A stretch of 64,000 nucleotides of DNA from Desulfosudis oleivorans Hxd3 (GTDB lineage: Bacteria > Desulfobacterota > Desulfobacteria > Desulfobacterales > Desulfosudaceae): contig NC_009943.1 in assembly GCF_000018405.1 (NCBI RefSeq), positions 871,001-935,000 on the forward strand, written 5' to 3'. Numbering within the stretch: position 1 is the stretch's first letter; every line of letters starts with the position of its first letter. Position numbers and translations under genes: made by a program. Of the stretch, positions 59,368 to 64,000 are shown piece by piece. The notes below the pieces were generated by a model, which saw nothing but the letters and a program-made list of their open reading frames with translations, did not search any database and was not told the origin of the DNA.

Positions 59368-59616
59368 ATGGCAATCGAAGGTACAGACATCATTCAGGCG
59401 GCGGCGTTTCTGGGTGCGGGGCTGGCCATGGGCCTGGGCGCCATCGGACCGGGCGTGGGTGAAGGCATGGCCGCGGCCAAGGCGTGTGAAGCCATCGGCA
59501 AAAACCCGGCCGAGGCCGGCCTGCTGACCCGGACCATGCTGGTGGGCCAGGCGGTTTCCGAATCAACGGGTATCTACTCGCTGGTGGTGGCCCTGCTGCT
59601 GCTGTTTGTCGTGTAG
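59368..59616 (+). CDS. atpE: ATP synthase subunit c (single hairpin, two-carboxylate sodium-type)
   Basis: An 82-residue c subunit with two TM helices. E32 ([10 protein letters not shown]) and E65 ([10 protein letters not shown]) form the two-carboxylate pattern first described in Fusobacterium nucleatum. V63, S66, T67 and Y70 match the residues that coordinate Na+ in Ilyobacter tartaricus c. Sodium coupling is therefore suggested, without proof. AGGAGG is upstream of the ATG. Together with the fused subunit it would make a mixed rotor. Confidence 0.95.
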   Translation: MAIEGTDIIQAAAFLGAGLAMGLGAIGPGVGEGMAAAKACEAIGKNPAEAGLLTRTMLVGQAVSESTGIYSLVVALLLLFVV

Positions 59617-59670
59617 TCAGGCCGTTTTTTTGAACACCGGCGCGGTTTGAAGGCGGGCCGTTTTATGCCG

Positions 59671-59697
59671 CCGTGGCAGAAAACCGTTATGCCACGG
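59671..59697 (+). terminator. Hairpin between c and b' genes (possible attenuator)
   Basis: CCGTGGCA pairs with TGCCACGG across an 11-base loop. It could attenuate or protect the transcript so that the c subunit genes are expressed more than the b genes downstream. No long T-run follows. Confidence 0.4.
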
Positions 59698-59765
59698 TGT
59701 TGAATAAAAGCGGCGGCAACAGCGGAATCTAAAAACACGAAATTTTTCGTGCAAGTGGGAACAAC

Positions 59766-60224
59766 ATGGAACTCATCTATATACCCGGCATGATCACCAT
59801 TAACGAAACCATGGTGGTGGTTCTGGTTTCGTTTCTGATCCTGGTGTTTGTGCTCAACCGGATCATGTTCCGTCCCCTGCTGGATACCATGCAGCAGCGG
59901 GATGACCGGATGGACCAGCTGGACAGGGAGATTGACGCCAGCCGGCAGGAGGCCGAGGCGTTGAACCGGGACCTGCGTGAGCGCGAGGATGCGGCCCGAA
60001 AGGACGGCTTTGACCGGAAAAAAGAGCTGGAGTCCCTGGCCGGCGGACAGGCGGCCGAGATGATGGAGGCCTCCCGCCAGGAAATCTCCCGAATGAAGGA
60101 GAAGGTCGAGCAGGAGGTGGCGCTTCAACTGGAGGAGGCGCAGAAGCGTGTTCAAAAAGAGGCGGAAGATCTGGCGGCCGGGATCATGGAGCATATCCTG
60201 GACAGGAGCGTGACGGCATCGTGA
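59766..60224 (+). CDS. ATP synthase subunit b' (peripheral stalk)
   Basis: A 152-residue protein with an N-terminal TM (ETMVVVLVSFLILVFVLNRIMFRPLL) and then continuous amphipathic helix rich in E, R, K and Q (RQEAEALNRDLREREDAARK), the usual b/b' stalk shape. A second, longer b subunit gene follows with a GTGA stop-start overlap. Confidence 0.88.
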   Translation: MELIYIPGMITINETMVVVLVSFLILVFVLNRIMFRPLLDTMQQRDDRMDQLDREIDASRQEAEALNRDLREREDAARKDGFDRKKELESLAGGQAAEMMEASRQEISRMKEKVEQEVALQLEEAQKRVQKEAEDLAAGIMEHILDRSVTAS

Positions 60225-60850
60225 GAAAAAATAACGGCATAAAATGGTGGGGATGGGTGACGCTGTCCGTTCTGGTGATGGTTGCCGGTGACGGCACATT
60301 GGCGTTTGCCCAGGAGACGGGCGGCTCGGCCGGGTGGCGGCCTGTATATGACAACGTGATGCTGGTGATCAACTTTCTGATCCTGGTGTTTCTGCTTGCC
60401 AAACTGCTGAAAAACCCTTTGAAAAATTTTCTCAAGACCCGGCATGACGAGGTGGCAAAGGAACTGGAGCGGCTGGAGACCGAAAGAGAGCGGGCCGCCA
60501 ACGACGTGGCGGACACGAAAAAACAGGTTGCCGCGGAAGGCACCCATATCCTTGAGATCAGGGAGCGCATCATCGCCGAGGGGGAACGGACCAAGCTGGC
60601 CATCATTGAAAACGCGAAAAAGGAGAGCGAGTTTTTGATCGAGGCGGCCCGGCGCCGGATTCAGGGTCGGTTCCAGGAGGCCCGGCAGGCCTTTCGTTCC
60701 GAGCTGATCGAATCGGCCATGTCTATTGTCTCCCGGCGGCTGCCCCAGGAGATCGGCCCCCAGGACCAGGCCCGGCAGGTGGACCTGTTTTTTACCAGCC
60801 TGGACCAGGCACAGAGCAAATTTTCATCAGCCCGCTCCGCTTCCCGTTAA
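60221..60850 (+). CDS. atpF: ATP synthase subunit b (peripheral stalk)
   Basis: A 209-residue protein with a signal-like first hydrophobic segment (VTLSVLVMVAGDGTLAFAQ), a second TM (NVMLVINFLILVFLLAKLL) and a long charged helix (EVAKELERLETERERAAND). The start is a GTG that overlaps the stop of b'. The F1 genes (atpHAGDC) do not follow, so the membrane sector is genetically separate here. Confidence 0.88.
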   Translation: MRKNNGIKWWGWVTLSVLVMVAGDGTLAFAQETGGSAGWRPVYDNVMLVINFLILVFLLAKLLKNPLKNFLKTRHDEVAKELERLETERERAANDVADTKKQVAAEGTHILEIRERIIAEGERTKLAIIENAKKESEFLIEAARRRIQGRFQEARQAFRSELIESAMSIVSRRLPQEIGPQDQARQVDLFFTSLDQAQSKFSSARSASR

Positions 60851-60947
60851 GCTTAGCCCGGCAGGCGTGCCGCCGGGACACACTCAGAATTTTACACCCC
60901 CCGTTCGGATCGGAATCAGACAAGATTCAGATCAGGATGGGGGGTGT
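60851..60947 (+). terminator. Terminator region of the Fo operon
   Basis: A first hairpin CCCGGC...GCCGGG (60857-60877) and then ACACCCCCC (60894-60902) paired with GGGGGGTGT (60939-60947), followed by TCTGTTTTC. It ends the Fo operon after atpF. Confidence 0.6.
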
Positions 60948-61060
60948 TCTGTTTTCAGCGTGCGGTAGCATGCCGCCTGCGCACACGGGCAAGCTTCGTT
61001 TCGCATCCGTCATCCCCCGGTTTGGCGCATTCTGCTCTGGCCGATCGTCCACGTAGTCGT

Positions 61061-61227
61061 CATTACCCAACTTGATTGGGTAATCCAGTGTAAAATTGAC
61101 CTGTTTCCTTATTAATGCGGTATGGGGCCAATTTGATCCTGGACCCTCGGGTCAAGCCCGAGGGTGACGGCATAAGGAATGGGGCCAATTCTGGTCTGGA
61201 TCGCCCAGTCAAGCTGGGCGATGACGG
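61061..61227. repeat. REP-like palindromic repeats (three units)
   Basis: Units at 61061-61088, 61138-61170 and 61195-61227 share the pattern CTGGA(T)C(G)CCC...GTCAAG...GGG..ATGACGG, with the first inverted. Each is a short hairpin with a GTCAAGC loop. They occupy the gap 60948-61274, where no gene was found. Confidence 0.7.
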
Positions 61228-61274
61228 AGAGTGGCACCCGTCAAAGGAAAAACAGTCTCACCGAAAAAAAGTGC

Positions 61275-61319
61275 TTGACAGAGGATTTTTTCAAATATAA
61301 ATTAACTAACCAGTTAATT
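61275..61319 (+). promoter_or_regulatory. TetR promoter with 20-bp palindromic operator
   Basis: TTGACA (61275-61280) is followed by a -10-like TAAATT (61298-61303) and the perfect palindrome AATTAACTAACCAGTTAATT (61300-61319). The operator overlaps the promoter, as expected for autorepression by the TetR protein encoded 48 bases downstream. Confidence 0.65.
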
Positions 61320-61366
61320 AAACCTTTTGGTCAACTCAAAACCAGCGCAGATTTTTCGGAGGCACC

Positions 61367-61981
61367 ATGGCACAGCAGGACACCCCGGCCAGGATTCTGG
61401 AGGCGGCAACAAGCGTCTTTTCAAAAGAAGGGTTCAAGGGGGCCCGCATGCAGCAGATTGCTGCCGAGGCAGGGGTCAACCAGGCCCTGCTGCACTATCA
61501 TTTTGGGTCCAAGGAAAAGCTGTATGAAGAGGTGCTGTTCCGTTTTTTTTCCGATGTTTTTTCCCGGCTGGCGACCGATTTCCAGGCCGAGACCGAACCG
61601 GAAGCCGCCTTTCGCGGCTTTATTCACGCCTATATGGATATTTTGTCCACCCGCCCGGAACTGCCGCGCCTGATGGTATCCGAGGTGCTTGAAGGGGGCC
61701 GGCACATCATGGCGGTGGTGGACCGGATATTTTCACAGACCGGTATCTCGCCGCCCCAGCTGATCCGCCCGTTTATTGAAAAGGCGGTGGCAAGTGACCT
61801 GATCCGGCCGGTGGACCCCATGCAGACCACCATCAGCGTGGTGGGCATGTGCATGTTTTATTTTGTGGCCCGGCCCCTGATGGAACATATCTGGGGAAAA
61901 CCGGCGGATGAAAAGGCGTTTATCGCGCAGCGCAAGGAGGCCATCGTCGACCTTGTGTTTTACGGCATTATAAAGAGGTAG
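61367..61981 (+). CDS. TetR/AcrR-family repressor
   Basis: A 204-residue protein. The N-terminal HTH (residues 7-54, RILEAATSVFSKEGFKGARM with IAAEAGVNQALLHYHFGSKEKL) is the standard TetR DNA-binding domain. The C-terminal part binds an unknown ligand. GGAGG precedes the ATG. It is seven bases ahead of a TolC-family gene and an HlyD gene follows, so it likely represses its own efflux operon through the palindrome upstream. Confidence 0.93.
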   Translation: MAQQDTPARILEAATSVFSKEGFKGARMQQIAAEAGVNQALLHYHFGSKEKLYEEVLFRFFSDVFSRLATDFQAETEPEAAFRGFIHAYMDILSTRPELPRLMVSEVLEGGRHIMAVVDRIFSQTGISPPQLIRPFIEKAVASDLIRPVDPMQTTISVVGMCMFYFVARPLMEHIWGKPADEKAFIAQRKEAIVDLVFYGIIKR

Positions 61982-61988
61982 ACCGAAA

Positions 61989-63377
61989 ATGAAAAAATCA
62001 TCAGACCCATGCAGACAGACAGTATGCCGGTTCCGGCATGCATGGCTTTCGGCCCTGCTGCTGGCCGCTTTTGTGTTTTTTCCGGCGGGCATTTGGGCTC
62101 AGCCCCTGACCCTGGACCAGTGCCTGGAAATCGCGCTTTCCGAAAACCCGGAGATCGCACGGGCCGGTTACGCCCGGGAGGAGGCCCGGCTTCTGACACA
62201 GGAGGCCCGGGCCGGATACTTTCCTGAACTGGCCCTGGGAACCAGTGCCGGGTATCGGTCCGAGGTCAACACCACCCGCCAGGACCCCATCACCATTCCC
62301 ACCGGACCGGCCACACCGCCGCTAACGATACCGGGCCGGGAAACCGAGATCGGCGATAACACCACTGCCGACCTGTCAGTCTCCCTTCGGCAGACCCTGT
62401 ATACCGGCGGCGCTGTTGCCGCCGGGGTGAAGGCGGCCCGGGCCGGCCTGGAGGGCGCGGAGATCCAGGTAAGACTGGAAGAGCGGGAGACCCGGCGTCG
62501 GGTGATTGCGGCTTTTTACGACCTGGCCGTGGCCGTGGAGATGGAAAAGATCGCACGGGCATCGGTGACCCGGATTACCGGCCACCTGGATGACGCGCAA
62601 AACATGCTGGAGCAGGGGCTGATTCTAAAGAGCGACCTTCTGCCCATTCGAATGCGAAAGCTTGACAGCGACCTTGCGGTGATAGAGGCGGGCAATGCCG
62701 TGGCAAAAGCCGGCGCGGCACTGGCCAGAAGCATGGGGCTTGACCCGGCAGCCGGTATCGATATCGCGGCGGACTGGAACAATCCGCCGCCCTGGCCGAT
62801 TCCTGCAACCCTTGCCGCCGCCGGCATGCGGGAGGAACAGCAGATTGTGGACCGGCAGATAGAGGCGGCCGGGGCCCGTGCCAGGGCCGCCCGCGGGGCA
62901 CGGCGGCCCCAGGTGGGCCTTACGGCATCGGCCCACTACGGCTGGCCCGGGTTTGTGGGCAATGATCCGGACTGGGATACCTGGTGGCAGGCCGGTGTCA
63001 ACGCGTCGTGGACCATTTTTGACATGGACCGCCGCCGCAGCCAGGAACAGTCGGCCCTGACCCGGCAGCGGCAGCTGGAGCAGACCGCCAAAAGCCTGGA
63101 CAACCGCATTGCCCAGGAACGGGTTGTGGCCCGCCTGGCGTATGAAGAGGCCTGCCGCCGTCAAGAGATCATGGTGGAAAAGGTGGCGACCGCCCGGGAA
63201 AACTACCAGACCAAAAAAGACCACTTCCAGGTGGGCATTGCCACCAGCACCGACTACCTGGATGCTCACACCGACCTGCTTGGCGCCGAGTTTGACCTGG
63301 CCGCTGCCCGGGCCAGGGTGCGCGTGGCCTGGAGCGACTACCTGACGGCAATGGGTTTAGATGAGGCCCGGAGATGA
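61989..63377 (+). CDS. TolC-family outer membrane efflux protein
   Basis: A 462-residue protein with a signal peptide (LSALLLAAFVFFPAGIWAQP). It has TolC-type features: TLDQCLEIALSENPEI near residue 40 and the long helical halves with ELALGTSAGYRSEV and VGLTASAHYGWPGF as the two beta-strand regions. It would form the outer-membrane duct of a three-part pump with the HlyD-type protein that follows. Confidence 0.92.
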   Translation: MKKSSDPCRQTVCRFRHAWLSALLLAAFVFFPAGIWAQPLTLDQCLEIALSENPEIARAGYAREEARLLTQEARAGYFPELALGTSAGYRSEVNTTRQDPITIPTGPATPPLTIPGRETEIGDNTTADLSVSLRQTLYTGGAVAAGVKAARAGLEGAEIQVRLEERETRRRVIAAFYDLAVAVEMEKIARASVTRITGHLDDAQNMLEQGLILKSDLLPIRMRKLDSDLAVIEAGNAVAKAGAALARSMGLDPAAGIDIAADWNNPPPWPIPATLAAAGMREEQQIVDRQIEAAGARARAARGARRPQVGLTASAHYGWPGFVGNDPDWDTWWQAGVNASWTIFDMDRRRSQEQSALTRQRQLEQTAKSLDNRIAQERVVARLAYEEACRRQEIMVEKVATARENYQTKKDHFQVGIATSTDYLDAHTDLLGAEFDLAAARARVRVAWSDYLTAMGLDEARR

Positions 63378-63398
63378 TTTTCTTCGTGAAAGACTCAT

Positions 63399-63600
63399 CC
63401 AAATCGAAATCGGTATCGGTATCGGTATCGGGATCGAAATCGATCAGCACATGGGGCATTGCCAGCGCAGCGAAGCAATCTTGGCCATACAAAGCGTCAT
63501 TGCGAGCGCAGCGAAGCAATCTTGAACGTACGCGGAGGAGACTGCCGCGTCGCTTCGCTCCTCGCAATGACGGATAGAGAAAGAGCACGAGCACGATAAA
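63399..63600. repeat. Composite repeats: ATCGNN array, two GAAGCAATC units, GAGCAC run
   Basis: The hexamer run is at 63399-63446. Two GCGAGCGCAGCGAAGCAATC-type units follow, near 63455 and 63500, and an inverted one (TCGCTTCGCTCCTCGCAATG) near 63551. A short GAGCACGAGCACGATAAA run lies near 63581. They separate the TolC and HlyD genes. Confidence 0.7.
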
Positions 63601-63651
63601 AATGTAAGGGAGCGGATGTTTATCCCGGATATTCGAATAAAGGAGAGTGTT

Positions 63652-64000
63652 ATGAGAATAAAACGCTGGGAAAAAATCGGGGTGTTGCTGCTGGCCCTGG
63701 TATGGGTTGCCGGGTGTGGCCAGTCCCATGAGCCTGGCTTTCTGGGGTCCGGCACCCTGGAGGCCACCGAAGTGGTGATCAGCGCCCAGACCGGCGGCAC
63801 GGTAACCGACCTTTCCCGTGAGGAGGGCCAGAAGGCGGCTGCCGGGGACCTGCTGGCCGTCATCGACGTGGAAAAACTGGAACTCCAGCGAAAACGCCTG
63901 GCTGCCGGGCTTGCCGAGGTGGCCGCCAACCGGACCGCCGCGGACGCGGCCGTGGCCCAGGCTGAAGATACCCTGGCCAACGTGGAGACCCAGTACCGCC
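63652..64000 (+). CDS. HlyD-family membrane fusion lipoprotein (partial)
   Basis: The frame is open to the right edge (116 codons). Lipoprotein signal LALVWVAGCGQS with Cys23, then GTLEATEVVISAQTGGTVTDLSREEGQKAAAGDLLAVID, the typical biotinyl-lipoyl-like half motif of periplasmic adaptors, then the coiled-coil start. It would link the inner-membrane transporter to TolC; the transporter itself lies beyond the window. AAAGGAG precedes the ATG. Confidence 0.88.
   Translation, partial: MRIKRWEKIGVLLLALVWVAGCGQSHEPGFLGSGTLEATEVVISAQTGGTVTDLSREEGQKAAAGDLLAVIDVEKLELQRKRLAAGLAEVAANRTAADAAVAQAEDTLANVETQYR

Noticed and set aside
57612-59393. Long open frame on the minus strand across the Fo operon
   Set aside because: It is the antisense of the high-GC c and a subunit genes, rich in His, Gln and Gly, with no family resemblance and no ribosome site.
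63444-63980. Minus-strand 178-codon frame over the HlyD start
   Set aside because: Antisense of the HlyD-type gene, which has a good ribosome site and lipobox on the plus strand.
1-64000. tRNA, rRNA or tmRNA genes
   Set aside because: No cloverleaf or conserved rRNA stretch was recognised by eye; a covariance search could still reveal one.

Overview
The window looks like a chromosomal stretch of a strictly anaerobic Desulfobacterota (deltaproteobacterial sulfate-reducer type) genome, moderately GC-rich. This is inferred from gene content: a siroheme/[4Fe-4S] redox protein, a Fe-S/FAD/Fe-S oxidoreductase operon, paired TIGR03545/TIGR03546-type proteins, and a phoH-HD-ybeY-pdxJ-nnrDE-tsaE-lysC core operon. 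Desulfosudis/Desulfococcus-like organisms come to mind, but the species is not proven. No rRNA, tRNA or CRISPR array was found; only the edge of a cas locus is present.

Layout. 1-1.6 kb: right edge of a CRISPR-Cas locus (CARF-type NE0113-family protein and Cas6, minus strand). 1.7-7.7 kb (minus): siroheme redox protein, thiM, MOSC protein, then an HTH gene-metY-metX-metW methionine operon. 7.7-9.5 kb (plus): an Fe-S assembly pair, IscU with a zinc-ribbon tail plus a NifS homologue whose PLP lysine is replaced. 9.5-17.4 kb (minus): small stress or unknown genes (DUF3795, thioesterase, hemerythrin, DUF2959 lipoprotein, arsM, MFS transporter, PilZ). 17.5-28.9 kb (minus): comEC, the Fe-S/FAD/Fe-S oxidoreductase operon, a J-domain protein, a secreted WD40-like/caspase-like protein, lysC. 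28.9-36.2 kb (minus): tsaE, nnrDE, pdxJ, ybeY, a 7TM-HD phosphohydrolase, phoH. 36.4-39.3 kb (plus): cvpA, mazG, hisH, hisF.

39-54 kb is accessory in character: poorly conserved secreted and membrane proteins, an AT-rich retropepsin-like gene, a beta-propeller protein, a RAYT (IS200-like) element bounded by long inverted repeats, two copies of a 186-187 bp MITE-like element (one with a 10-bp target duplication), degenerate hexanucleotide repeats, and several palindromic intergenic repeat families. 54-56.5 kb holds the TIGR03545/03546 pair.

56.7-60.9 kb is the most unusual part. It is an operon for the membrane (Fo) sector of an ATP synthase with no F1 genes in it: AtpZ/I-like, AtpI-like, a four-hairpin fused c subunit, a, an ordinary single c, b' and b. 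The fused subunit keeps the ion-binding carboxylate in hairpins 1, 3 and 4 but has Gln in hairpin 2. The single c subunit has both Glu32 and Glu65 with the V-x-E-S-T-x-x-Y sodium-site residues. Together they suggest a mixed, sodium-type rotor with fewer ion sites than hairpins. The window ends (61-64 kb, plus) in a TetR-TolC-HlyD efflux operon with a palindromic operator over the promoter.
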